From NCBI RefSeq assembly GCF_019443105.1, contig NZ_JAHZIJ010000015.1:1-64000 (forward strand): a DNA stretch of 64,000 nt, written 5' to 3'. The DNA comes from Paenibacillus oenotherae. GTDB taxonomy: Bacteria; Bacillota; Bacilli; Paenibacillales; Paenibacillaceae. Below are positions 54,647-63,555 of this stretch, piece after piece; the stretch's first letter is position 1; every line of letters starts with the position of its first letter. A model generated the notes under the pieces. The model ran no database searches. It was given only the letters and a program-made list of their open reading frames with translations, and was not told where the DNA came from. Made by a program: the position numbers and the translations under genes.

Positions 54647-56053
54647 ATGAGTCTATTTGCTACTATTCCCGGAAGCTTTTTTTCCGTGCTTTCATCTGGA
54701 AACAAAGAAATTTATCTTGATGCGATCATGCTTTTACATCAGATGTTTAAATATGAACTCAATATACGCGTGGATGACTATTTAACTTCTTTAATTGCAC
54801 AGATTGAAGATAAGGAGTTTACACCTGAAGCAGATGACGATGCCACCGAGGGCAGTTTAACACCAAATGTTAAGGCGCGTTTGATCTTGAATCGGTTGGT
54901 AAAAACGGGTTGGGTTGATAAAGAGTTTCTGGATGGATCATTCATCGAGATAATTACGCCGCGGGATTATGCCATTCAAGTAATGAAACTCTTAAGTGAA
55001 CTGAACGACCACACGTTACACGAGTATAACTCTCTCGTTTTTGCAACTTACTCCAGTCTTAAACAAGCAAAAGAAGAACACCGCGGGCAAATGTACGAGG
55101 CGGTTTTATCGGCGAAGGCAAATACAGAGCGGCTTACATACGAATTGAAAAGTCTCTATCATGGTATTCGAAGTTATTTGCGGCGGATCCAAGAGCAGAG
55201 CGATGTGAACATACTCTTGAAAAATCATTTCGAAGAGTATAAACGGATGTCCGATCGTATCTATCATCCTATCAAAACGATGGATTCTATTCATCGCTAT
55301 ATGGCTCCAATTCAAGGAATTTTGTCAGATGTACTTGCGGATGTGGAACTTATGGATAACATGCGTTCAAGAGCTATGACTATACGAAAATATGAAAGTC
55401 ACGAAGAAGCTAGTAATGAAATTATAACGTTGATTGATTATGTTTTGGATGTATATCAATCTGTAGGTGGTATTGTAAACGAAATCGATAGAAAGCACAG
55501 TACCTATACCAAAAGCTCCATAGACAAAATCCAGTATTTGATGACTGCCGACCAAAGTATCAAGGGTAAATTAGTTGAATTGTTGAAGGGGTATGCACAG
55601 TCCACGAATACAGCAAGAAGTAAAATTGGAGAGATGCTTGAAAGAAATGTTCGAGTTAATCGACAAGAATTTCTAGATGGGAAATCTCTCTATCATAAAA
55701 ATGTACGCAGTCGGAGAGTTAATTTAAACCCTCTAGAAATAACGGATAATCAAACTTTCTCCGATTCGGCAATGGCTGGCATGTTGCAACAAATTAAAAA
55801 GGGGTATCCTGTAGCAAGAATACGAGCCTATGTAGATAGCCTATTTGCTTCGGGTAACAGCGAGGTCAGCAGTGAGACGATTGCAGTGGACAATGATACC
55901 GATTTTATTTTACTGATTTTAGCTATTGTCCGTGCTAATGAACGTGGTATGGCATATAAGGTTCAAATGAAGGAAGGCCGCCATGAGAAAAATGGATACA
56001 CCATTCCGAATCTGACAATCAGCAGAAAGGTGGCAAAGCATATTGTGGAGTGA
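54647..56053 (+). CDS. jetA: JetA, Wadjet kleisin-like subunit (DUF5716 type)
   Basis: A 468-residue protein, first gene of a four-gene Wadjet operon. Its opening (MSLFATIPGSFFSVLSSGNK, then EIYLDAIMLLHQMF) and long helical body match the JetA family formerly called DUF5716, found in type II/III-like systems, not the DUF3375 JetA of type I. JetA is the kleisin that bridges the two SMC-like JetC heads. ATG 54647 is preferred, behind AAGGCAGGTG; ATG 54623 would add eight residues. The C-terminal ~80 residues (SETIAVDNDTDFILLILAIV) look like the winged-helix end. It overlaps jetB by 11 bases. Codon use is AT-richer than in the core genes. Exact subtype is not certain. Confidence 0.88.
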   Translation: MSLFATIPGSFFSVLSSGNKEIYLDAIMLLHQMFKYELNIRVDDYLTSLIAQIEDKEFTPEADDDATEGSLTPNVKARLILNRLVKTGWVDKEFLDGSFIEIITPRDYAIQVMKLLSELNDHTLHEYNSLVFATYSSLKQAKEEHRGQMYEAVLSAKANTERLTYELKSLYHGIRSYLRRIQEQSDVNILLKNHFEEYKRMSDRIYHPIKTMDSIHRYMAPIQGILSDVLADVELMDNMRSRAMTIRKYESHEEASNEIITLIDYVLDVYQSVGGIVNEIDRKHSTYTKSSIDKIQYLMTADQSIKGKLVELLKGYAQSTNTARSKIGEMLERNVRVNRQEFLDGKSLYHKNVRSRRVNLNPLEITDNQTFSDSAMAGMLQQIKKGYPVARIRAYVDSLFASGNSEVSSETIAVDNDTDFILLILAIVRANERGMAYKVQMKEGRHEKNGYTIPNLTISRKVAKHIVE

Positions 56054-56691
56054 GAAATATGAAGCACTTACTAGTTACGAGAAGGGCGAGTTTAGACGAC
56101 TTGCGAATTATCTGCTATCCCACACTTATATGGTGCGATATGAATATCAGCCATCGCAGCAAATGACATTGCCTAGCTACGATTACCAGAATGCGTCACG
56201 TTTTTTTTGGAGTCTTACGGGATTACTTTGCTGTTACGGGTTGGCGTCTTGAGAAAGATGATCATTACGGCATTATGTCCTTAATCAACATTTACGACCA
56301 TAATCGCTTTAGAATCGATCGATTCACCACACTCTTTCTATATACATGTCGTCTCATTTATGAGGAAGAACGAGAACAAGCGAGCAGCTTTCACACTGTG
56401 AAAACGGATACTCAGGCAATTGTAGAGAAGATGCAGATGCTTGGGCTTCTGGAAAAAGGGAAAACAACTCAAAAAGAACGGATGGATGCTCAGAGAACAC
56501 TAGCTCATCATAACATTATACAAAAAATGGATACTTCAGCATGGAACAGTGAAGGAAACCAAATTCTCATTCTTCCTTCCATTTTGTCTATTGTCTCTAA
56601 TCAGGGAATTAATGATATGATGGCAGAATTAGAGGAACTTCGCAAAGATGATGTCGACAAGACGGAGCCGGGACTGGAGGATGCGGAATGA
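56043..56691 (+). pseudogene. jetB: JetB, Wadjet KITE-like subunit, split by a +1 frameshift
   Basis: The gene starts at TTG 56043, overlapping the jetA stop, and reads YEALTSYEKGEFRRLANYLL...SYDYQNASRFF. It then leaves frame at a run of eight T (56201-56208) and stops at 56252. The continuation GVLRDYFAVTGWRLEKDD... is in the next frame and runs to 56691. With seven T the two halves join perfectly (RFFGVLRDYF) into a 215-residue DUF4194 protein with tandem winged-helix character. So the extra T is a mutation, an on/off switch, a slippage site, or a sequencing error. The downstream part alone (ATG 56191, 166 residues) would lack the first ~50 residues. The stop overlaps the jetC start (ATGA). 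JetB normally dimerises and binds JetA. Confidence 0.85.
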
Positions 56692-59600
56692 AACGGATGA
56701 CTAAACTACTGCTGATTCATTGGCACTATTTTGTCCATGAAATGATTGAGTTCGATAAAGTGAATTTTCTGACCGGAAAAAATGCCTCTGGAAAATCGAC
56801 AATCATGGATGCGCTTCAGTTATTGCTATTGGCCGATACGAGTGGCAGTTTCTTCAACAAAGCTGCTAGCGGACGCGGTAATCGAACCTTGAGCGGGTAT
56901 TTGCGTGGAGAATTGGGGGACGATGAGAATGCTGGTTTCAAATACCTGCGAGACGGTCGGTTTACAAGTTACATTGCCATAGAGTTTTATGATGAGGAAA
57001 AGAAGAAATATTTTACTGCCGGGTGTTGCTTTGACACCTACTCGGAAAACGACATGCAAAAACTGTTCTTCCGATTTGATGGATCCATACCGCCCAATGC
57101 TCTCGTCGTTAACCGCAAACCGATGGATATTACAGCACTGAGGGCTTATATCAAGGAAAGTTATACAGGACATAGCTATACCACTGATGTAAACCGGGAC
57201 TTCAGGAATGATCTGTATGGAAAGCTCGGGGGATTGCGTGATCGTTTCGGGCAATTATTGAAAAAAGCTGTTTCGTTTAATCCGGATGTGGACATCCAGC
57301 AGTTTATTTCAGAATTCGTGTGCGATACGCAACAAACAGTTGATGTCAGCCGAATGCAAGAGAATATTAGAAGCTATAAAAGATTGGAACAAGAAGCTGA
57401 TGTACTTAAGGATCGTATTGCATTGCTTGATCAGATCGTTACTTCTCATCAGAATTTTGTAACTCACCAACAAAATGAAATGCTCTATTCTTATTTAGTG
57501 GACCGTGCTCGGGCTGATATCAAAACGATGGACTTAGAAGTTGAAAAGAAAAAGGCAATAGAATATACAGATCAGGTATTCGCTCTGAACGGTAAATTGG
57601 ATGTGGAAAATGAACGGCAAATAGAAATGCAGGAAAAACGTGATATTTTACAAGCCCAGTATCTGAATAATGAACAGACTCAAACCTTGAAACATCTTCA
57701 GGCGCAGATTGAAGAAAAAGAACTACGAAAAGACGAATTACAGAGGGAATATGACAGGACCTCGGGAATGCTTGCAAAAAGCGTAACGTCGTGGCGTATT
57801 AATTTGGGTGGAATGATCCGGAAGATAGATGATATCGATATTTCTTCTTTAAACCCTCTACTGACTACTCGTATTCATAATTTAGTTGCTGAGGGTCAAG
57901 AATTCTTCGTCAATTTTGACACAATCGGTAATAGTGATGCTGAAGCTATTTTGTCAGTTGGCGAGGAAGGGCTTGTCCGTATCGCAGAAACTGCGGATTC
58001 AATGCGAATAGAGTCCGGTGGACTAGCTTCCCGATTTTCCGAGGAACAGCAGAAGATTGCTGATGAACGTAAAATATTACAGACAGAACTACAATCCCTT
58101 GAGAGTGGTGTTTATCGCTTTCCACGGGATGTCTTGGATCTCAAAGAAGCGGTATCAGGTCGTTTACGTGCTAAAACGGGGACAACTGTCAAAGTCGTAA
58201 TCGTGGCGGAAGCGGCGGAAATAAGGAATAATCGCTGGCGTAATGTCATCGAAGGTTATCTTCATACGCAAAAATTTTATCTTATTGTCCCTCCCGAACA
58301 TTTCGATACTGCGCTACATGTGTATGACGAAATCAAACGAAAGCGTAGTATTTATGGTACTGGAATTGTAGATATTGAAAGTATTAAGAAAATAAAGCCT
58401 ACTGCGGACCTCGGTAGCTTAGCAGAAGAACTCGACACTAATGATGTCAATGTGCGACTATTTTTGGATTATACTCTTGGTCGTGTGAAAAAGTGTGATC
58501 GCGTCGGTGACTTGCGTCGTCATCGAACATCAATTACTGACGAAGGCATGATTTATCAGAATTTCGTTGTAAGAGCTATGAATCCTGAAAGATGGGCGAA
58601 ACCAGCTATAGGTCAAGGCGCGATTAGGCAACGATTGGAAGATGTGAGAATAGAGATAGCAGAACTAACCGATAAAATAGGCATCTGCTCTTCCATCAAG
58701 ACTGCCTTTCAACTGGGTAGCAGCCTAATGTCCATAAGCATATCAGATGTAGGACAAATAGTATCGGCCGCGAAAAATGTCGGGTTGATTCCGGGGGTTG
58801 AGCGGGATATTACCCAATTGAAACACGATTTGAATTCCGTTGATAAGAGCGTTGTTGAAGCCCTACAGGAGCGTATTCGAGGCTTAGATCAAATGTTGAA
58901 TAAATTGCGTGAAGAAATTGATGGATATAAAGACCATTGCAGCACCATCAAAGAACGCTTGCGAGTATGCAAAGATGAGACGATACCGAAATTGTCCGAA
59001 GAACTCTACGCCATGGAAAAGCAGTTATCCGAAAAATTCGAAATGGAATGGTTGGAAAATACAGGGGTAATGAGGTATGAACGTGAGCTGCTTAGTAGAG
59101 GCAACGCTATCGATATTGAAAGGGCTTTTCCGCGAGAGCTCAGCCGCTCAACAAACGCCAAAACTGCGACATGGGACGAGTTGCGAAACTTGCGCCGACA
59201 ATATAACGATATGTATCTTATGGGTTACGATATTAATGCCTTGCATAACGAAGTTTACGATAACGCGTGGCTCGAGCTTAGTGATAATAAGCTTCCAGAG
59301 TATCTTTCACTGATCCAGGACACAAGGAACAAAGCCTTTGAGCAGTTTCAGGAAGATTTTTTAAGTCGCTTGCAAAACAACATTAATGATGCCAAAAGAC
59401 AAATTGACGGACTCAATAATGCTTTAAGTGGAAGTTCCTTTGGTGAGGATACATATCGATTCCGGATTATCCCCAAGCCTGAATACAAGCGGTATTATGA
59501 TATGATCGTTGATCCAATGCTACTGGAGGGTGGATACAATCTATTATCCGATCAGTTTAATACAAAATACAAGGAAGAGATAGCAGAACTATTCGCCATC

Positions 59601-60086
59601 ATAACGAATGAAGGAACTGGATCCAAAACTCAGGAGCGCGAAGATTATGAAAAACGTGTTCAAGCCTTTACAGATTACCGTACATACTTGTCTTTCGATT
59701 TGGAGGTCATGAACAGTGAGGGCGAATCACAACGTCTTTCGAAAACGCTAGGTAAAAAGTCGGGCGGTGAAACGCAGACGCCATTTTATATAGCTGTATT
59801 GGCATCGTTCACTCAATTATATCGGGTTGGTAGGGATAAGATTGCAAACACATCTCGCATAATTCTGTTTGATGAGGCTTTTTCTAAAATGGACGGAGAG
59901 CGTATCGTGCGTAGCGTTGAACTATTGCGTCAATTCAATTTTCAAGTGGTGATTTCTGCACCACCTGATAAAATTGGAGATATTGCCACTCTCGTTGACA
60001 GTAATCTACTAGTGTTACGTGAAGGCAAACAAGCTTGTGTTCGCAAATTTGATCCTAGAAAGCTAGAGGACCTTGAGTATGAGTGA
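56688..60086 (+). CDS. jetC: JetC, SMC-like ATPase of Wadjet
   Basis: A 1132-residue SMC/Rad50-like ATPase that extrudes DNA loops. Walker A is GKNASGKST (residues 29-37), directly after the TKLLLIHWHYFVHEMIEFDKVNFLT opening strand. Long coiled-coil stretches lie at about 230-370 and 680-800, with a compact middle domain between. The ABC signature is KKSGGETQTPFYIAV (near 1023) and Walker B RIILFDEAFSKMDGERI (near 1059). The gene overlaps jetB and jetD by a few bases, so all four are co-translated. In characterised Wadjet systems the complex measures the size of circular DNA and hands small plasmids to JetD for cutting. Confidence 0.93.
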   Translation: MKRMTKLLLIHWHYFVHEMIEFDKVNFLTGKNASGKSTIMDALQLLLLADTSGSFFNKAASGRGNRTLSGYLRGELGDDENAGFKYLRDGRFTSYIAIEFYDEEKKKYFTAGCCFDTYSENDMQKLFFRFDGSIPPNALVVNRKPMDITALRAYIKESYTGHSYTTDVNRDFRNDLYGKLGGLRDRFGQLLKKAVSFNPDVDIQQFISEFVCDTQQTVDVSRMQENIRSYKRLEQEADVLKDRIALLDQIVTSHQNFVTHQQNEMLYSYLVDRARADIKTMDLEVEKKKAIEYTDQVFALNGKLDVENERQIEMQEKRDILQAQYLNNEQTQTLKHLQAQIEEKELRKDELQREYDRTSGMLAKSVTSWRINLGGMIRKIDDIDISSLNPLLTTRIHNLVAEGQEFFVNFDTIGNSDAEAILSVGEEGLVRIAETADSMRIESGGLASRFSEEQQKIADERKILQTELQSLESGVYRFPRDVLDLKEAVSGRLRAKTGTTVKVVIVAEAAEIRNNRWRNVIEGYLHTQKFYLIVPPEHFDTALHVYDEIKRKRSIYGTGIVDIESIKKIKPTADLGSLAEELDTNDVNVRLFLDYTLGRVKKCDRVGDLRRHRTSITDEGMIYQNFVVRAMNPERWAKPAIGQGAIRQRLEDVRIEIAELTDKIGICSSIKTAFQLGSSLMSISISDVGQIVSAAKNVGLIPGVERDITQLKHDLNSVDKSVVEALQERIRGLDQMLNKLREEIDGYKDHCSTIKERLRVCKDETIPKLSEELYAMEKQLSEKFEMEWLENTGVMRYERELLSRGNAIDIERAFPRELSRSTNAKTATWDELRNLRRQYNDMYLMGYDINALHNEVYDNAWLELSDNKLPEYLSLIQDTRNKAFEQFQEDFLSRLQNNINDAKRQIDGLNNALSGSSFGEDTYRFRIIPKPEYKRYYDMIVDPMLLEGGYNLLSDQFNTKYKEEIAELFAIITNEGTGSKTQEREDYEKRVQAFTDYRTYLSFDLEVMNSEGESQRLSKTLGKKSGGETQTPFYIAVLASFTQLYRVGRDKIANTSRIILFDEAFSKMDGERIVRSVELLRQFNFQVVISAPPDKIGDIATLVDSNLLVLREGKQACVRKFDPRKLEDLEYE

Positions 60087-61332
60087 ACGGTATAGGTACC
60101 AACTGATAGCAGCATTGCTAGACAAATACGAACGCAGCAGTTATTTTTCTGAGAGAAAACAGCCTTCACGCCGAATCATGTTGAATCTATACGATAGTGG
60201 GCAGACAGATTTCCCCCAATATGATATTGAACAATTTGAAAAACGTACGATGATTAATAATGCGGTACTGTCTTTGAATGAGGAGCAGCTCGTTTCCTAT
60301 CAGTGGATGCGAGGAGAAGAACACCACATTATTGCAAAGGTGTGGTTAAATATTGAGAATATATCCTCAGCATATGCCCTGATCTGTAGAAAGCCTAAAG
60401 GTGATGAAATAGACGACGTGTGTCTGGAACTGTTGGCTGCCATGGAAATTGTCCAAAGTGATTGGGCCAAACAGTTCCTAGCTGATGCTTATGAGGCTAT
60501 TTCTAGCAGACGCTCTATTGGAAAGAGATTGCCCGCCGACAAAAAGGAACGTACAGATCTTATTCATGCAATATGCTTTGTGGAACAATTGGGCACGGTG
60601 GAAATACTTGAACGTGTTTTTTCGATACAATGTTTCGGTGATTCAAAGAGATTTGAGAAGACGGTAAAAACTCGGCTGCTTGGCATATTGTCAAAATATT
60701 TGGATTCCGTAGATGAATCTGAAGATGGGCTTCTTAGACAGGTAGGGATTTCGAAATATCCTGAGCAAATGGAGTTTTGTGGGCACGTCAAAATCATATT
60801 TGATAATGAATCCGTAGATTTTTCACCGTTAACTTTCGGGGGGACTGTGAGTATAACTGATTTCCAAAGAGGACACCTAAACGTTTCTCCTGAAATAAAA
60901 AGTGTGATCTCTATCGAAAATCGGGCAAACTACATTGATTACATCTATAAGCAAAAAAGTGACCATGAATTGGTTGTATTTCATGGAGGACATTTCAGCC
61001 CAGCAAAGCGGAAGTTTTTACAAAGCATTGCCAATAACATACCAAACACTTGTACCTGGTATCATTGGAGCGATATCGATTACGGTGGATTTTCAATGTT
61101 AGCAAGATTGAGGCGGGAAATCAAGAATAATGTCATTTCTTACCGTATGAATAAATCGGAGTTGATAAAATATTCTTCATTGACAGCATCAGTCACGCCA
61201 AAATATCTTGAGAAACTTGGCACCTTGAGGTTACGTGAAGAGCTTGACGATTGTCAATCCTGCATCGACTACATGATTGAAAAACGTATTAAATTGGAGC
61301 AGGAGGCAATGTTGACTGACCAAAGTTCATAA
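60079..61332 (+). CDS. jetD: JetD, Toprim-type nuclease of Wadjet
   Basis: A 417-residue protein with an N-terminal arm and winged-helix part (DUF3322-like) and a C-terminal Toprim-like domain (DUF2220). The expected catalytic Glu is in SIENRANYIDYI (near residue 280) and the DxD in WYHWSDIDYGG (near 332-334), all present. It cleaves plasmid DNA once JetABC has extruded it. ATG 60079 follows AGAGGA at eight bases; TTG 60073 is an alternative. It overlaps jetC by eight bases. A hairpin resembling a terminator follows at 61429. Confidence 0.92.
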   Translation: MSERYRYQLIAALLDKYERSSYFSERKQPSRRIMLNLYDSGQTDFPQYDIEQFEKRTMINNAVLSLNEEQLVSYQWMRGEEHHIIAKVWLNIENISSAYALICRKPKGDEIDDVCLELLAAMEIVQSDWAKQFLADAYEAISSRRSIGKRLPADKKERTDLIHAICFVEQLGTVEILERVFSIQCFGDSKRFEKTVKTRLLGILSKYLDSVDESEDGLLRQVGISKYPEQMEFCGHVKIIFDNESVDFSPLTFGGTVSITDFQRGHLNVSPEIKSVISIENRANYIDYIYKQKSDHELVVFHGGHFSPAKRKFLQSIANNIPNTCTWYHWSDIDYGGFSMLARLRREIKNNVISYRMNKSELIKYSSLTASVTPKYLEKLGTLRLREELDDCQSCIDYMIEKRIKLEQEAMLTDQSS

Positions 61333-61593
61333 TAATTGCTTACGGCAGGCCGGTTATTTCCAACGTAGCATTTTGAGCCTCAAAGCTAACATGCTTCATC
61401 CAGACCAATTTTTTCTTATGAAAAGCAATCGCCCTGTCTTCTGTTGAAGGCAGGGCGATTCTATTTGTACCGCTCCGAGTGCTCTGCTGAAATGCGGTCA
61501 GTAGGTTGGGAGCGAATTATTGAAATATCGTTGACGATTCATAACAGGGATCGAACAGGCTGATTGGTGAAATGGTGAATGAGGTTTTATACC
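61333..61593. other. Intergenic region between jetD and the integrase
   Basis: About 260 bases between two converging genes. It holds the right-hand hairpin (61429-61458) and a GCGGTCAG motif (61494). No open frame with a start and ribosome binding site was found, and no copy of the tRNA 3' end. Confidence 0.5.
61429..61458. repeat. Right copy of the hairpin bracketing the Wadjet operon
   Basis: TCGCCCTGTCTTC pairs with GAAGGCAGGGCGA. It shares the AATCGCC-TGTC and GGCAGGGCGA arms with the hairpin at 54324. In both copies a GCGGTCAG motif follows about 35 bases after the stem. It probably also terminates jetD transcription. Confidence 0.8.
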
Positions 61594-62709
61594 TCAACCA
61601 AAAAGCATACTGCCGAATTTTTTAGCGGTTTCTTTGTGAACGGAAGGTAAGACATGGCTGTACGTGTCCAGAGTTACACGAATGTCAGAATGTCCTAATA
61701 TTTCCTTGACTACCTTAGGATTGATATTGCGACTTAACATTAACGTAGCAACGGTATGCCGTAAATCATGAAAGCGAATTTTTGGAACTTCAGCCTTCTT
61801 CATAAGTGAGTAGAAGGAACGGAGTAAATTTCGTGGATTAATAGGGGTGCCTCGTTTGGTGCAAATGACAAGATCATAATCTTGGAAGTCTGATCCGGCT
61901 GCAAGTTTTAGCTTTTTATATTTCTTGCGTTGATCTTTTAAAATATCCAACGTCCGATCAACTAAGCTTATGGTTCGTTTGCTGCTTTTTGTTTTTGTAT
62001 CCTGATAAATTTTTTTGCCATCGTGACTCAAGGTTTGACGAACATGCAGGACACCTTCATCGAAGTCAATGTCTTTCCATCTTAGTCCTAATATTTCGGA
62101 TTGACGCATTCCAGTCGTTAGAGCCAGTTCAAAAGCGATATATAGTTCATGCTTTTCGGATGCTTTAAGAAAACGTGTTGTTTCATTTAAGTCCCACACC
62201 ATCATTTCTTTGCTGGGAACTTTTGGAGCCTGAGCCTCCTCCGCTGGACTAAAGGAAAGGTACTTTCTCTTTACTGCCGTTTTGAACGAGCTTTTTATTA
62301 TTTTATGAATATCCTGAATTGAGCGCTCAGATAATCGACTGGTATTGGAGAGATGGGCATAAAACTTCTCAATCATTTGGGTAGTAATGTTCCCGATCTC
62401 ATGCTTTTTAAAGTAAGGTGCAATGTGCTTTGTGATGTTATGTTTGTATGTTCCCAATGTGACGATACGTAATTTTAAAGCTTTGCTATCAAGCCATTCA
62501 CCTTTAAGAAAATCAACATACTTGAGTTTGGTGTTCTTGATGTAGATATTATCGTCAACTTGTTGCAATAGCTTCCTCATTTCACGCATTGCCTCTTTTT
62601 CTGTTTTGAAACCCCTTCTTTTAATCTGCTGACGTTTCCCATTCGCATCTTTACCTGCGCTAGCGACAAACCAATAGGTTCCTTTTTTCTCATCTTTGTG
62701 AACTTTCAT
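61594..62709 (-). CDS. int: Tyrosine integrase of the island
   Basis: A 371-residue site-specific recombinase of the phage/ICE type. An AP2-like arm-binding part (TYWFVASAGKDANGKRQQIK) is followed by a SAM-like core-binding domain (YVDFLKGEWLDSKALKLR) and the catalytic domain with Arg in LTTGMRQSEILGLRW, HDLRHTVATLML (His-x-x-Arg), LGHSDIRVTLDTYSH and the Tyr nucleophile in TLDTYSH. ATG 62709 follows AAGGAG; longer versions upstream lack conservation. It faces the Wadjet operon and not the tRNA, so either the cargo was inserted between the integrase and the left end or the attachment site is elsewhere. Confidence 0.94.
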   Translation of the reverse strand: MKVHKDEKKGTYWFVASAGKDANGKRQQIKRRGFKTEKEAMREMRKLLQQVDDNIYIKNTKLKYVDFLKGEWLDSKALKLRIVTLGTYKHNITKHIAPYFKKHEIGNITTQMIEKFYAHLSNTSRLSERSIQDIHKIIKSSFKTAVKRKYLSFSPAEEAQAPKVPSKEMMVWDLNETTRFLKASEKHELYIAFELALTTGMRQSEILGLRWKDIDFDEGVLHVRQTLSHDGKKIYQDTKTKSSKRTISLVDRTLDILKDQRKKYKKLKLAAGSDFQDYDLVICTKRGTPINPRNLLRSFYSLMKKAEVPKIRFHDLRHTVATLMLSRNINPKVVKEILGHSDIRVTLDTYSHVLPSVHKETAKKFGSMLFG

Positions 62710-62854
62710 TTTAAGTACAACTCCTTCTCTTTGAATTAATGTGCATGACAAAAAGACAGGAAGCATGAGCGCCTGCCTTTTCATTGTTGTTAAATGAAAA
62801 TTTTTTTCTATTAATAGATGGGGAATTGAGTCTAATATGATGTAGTGAACGGGA

Positions 62855-63073
62855 TTAGAATTTATTGATTTCCCTGCTGCATATTACTCCATTGATCAAT
62901 GCATCCCTATCTGCTCGCAATATCGCTATCTCACGAATAATGAATTGCTTACGTTCCATCGTGGTTCGTCGATTCGAGTGTTCGAGGGCAAGTTTGATGT
63001 GTCGTGCTGCAATAACTAAAAGCTGTTGCCTAAGATCATCGTCTTCTACCAGCATCCGCAGTTCTTTATTCAT
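62855..63073 (-). CDS. Small helical protein of the island
   Basis: A 72-residue protein (MNKELRMLVEDDDLRQQLLVIAARHIKLALEH...) predicted to be almost wholly helical. ATG 63073 follows AAAGGAGTG; an upstream ATG at 63091 would use that ribosome binding site as codons. It lies between the integrase and the excisionase-like gene on the same strand. No family is recognised; such small proteins next to integrases are often involved in element control. Confidence 0.65.
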   Translation of the reverse strand: MNKELRMLVEDDDLRQQLLVIAARHIKLALEHSNRRTTMERKQFIIREIAILRADRDALINGVICSREINKF

Positions 63074-63103
63074 AGGAGACACTCCTTTCATTCAAAATAA
63101 ATC

Positions 63104-63130
63104 AAGCTCCGACAAAAATCGTCGGAGCTT
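63104..63130 (-). terminator. Terminator of the excisionase-like gene
   Basis: AAGCTCCGAC and GTCGGAGCTT are perfect 10-bp arms. Read on the minus strand the hairpin is followed by GATTTATTTT. It separates the two small genes. Confidence 0.85.
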
Positions 63131-63146
63131 GTTCCTTTTATAATTA

Positions 63147-63337
63147 CTAATCACAATCTTTCATATTCGCTTGTGAGCGCACGAAGTTTATCAAAGCAGC
63201 TTTCGGTATTCTGTACCCCTTCATCTTGAAGGATTTAATCGTTTTGTTTTTAAGTAGTCGTATACCTTGGATCGCCCAATATTCAAGGCTTCCATCACAT
63301 CATCAACCGTCAATAGATCATCATACTGCTCAAACAT
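63147..63337 (-). pseudogene. Excisionase-like helix-turn-helix protein with a frameshift
   Basis: ATG 63337 behind AAAGGAGTG opens MFEQYDDLLTVDDVMEALN, then IGRSKVYDYLK, the typical start of small MerR/excisionase-type proteins of Gram-positive integrative elements. The frame then reaches a stop after 38 codons. In the -1 frame, entered at a five-A run (63247-63251, T on the plus strand), the expected wing continues as NKTIKSFKMKGYRIPKAALI and the gene ends at 63147 (about 63 residues). One extra A would restore a single frame. It is a mutation, a programmed frameshift, or a sequencing error. In related elements such proteins steer integrase towards excision. Confidence 0.75.
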
Positions 63338-63417
63338 AGGTTCACTCCTTTCGATTGAATGTGACCAATTCATAGCAATAATATATATCTCATGCTGCTC
63401 AAAATACCGTCAATTAT

Positions 63418-63459
63418 ATGTCGTTCAATGTAGTTAATTATAATTAGATGTAGTTCATT
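63418..63459. repeat. Three phased direct repeats (iteron-like)
   Basis: ATGTCGTTCAAT (63418), ATGTAGTTAATT (63428) and ATGTAGTTCATT (63448) share ATGTMGTTMAT. They start 10 and 20 bases apart, so they lie on one face of the helix. They lie in the divergent region between the excisionase-like gene and the DUF927-type gene: an operator or an origin-type iteron set. Confidence 0.65.
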
Positions 63460-63498
63460 AACGTTGGTTTTCATTTAACTATTTATTAATTTGTGTTG

Positions 63499-63555
63499 AA
63501 AAAATCTGATTTTGTGATACATTTAAAATAGTTGATTCGGAAAATCAGATTTTTT
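63499..63555. promoter_or_regulatory. Perfect 15-bp inverted repeat upstream of the DUF927-type gene
   Basis: AAAAAATCTGATTTT (63499-63513) and its exact reverse complement (63541-63555) are separated by 27 bases. The right arm ends one base before the AAAGGAG ribosome binding site. It is either a repressor operator pair flanking the promoter or an RNA hairpin next to the ribosome binding site. Confidence 0.75.

Noticed and set aside
61460-61600. Right attachment site of the island beside the integrase
   Set aside because: No direct repeat of the tRNA-Ala 3' end was found there; the element continues past 63.5 kb.
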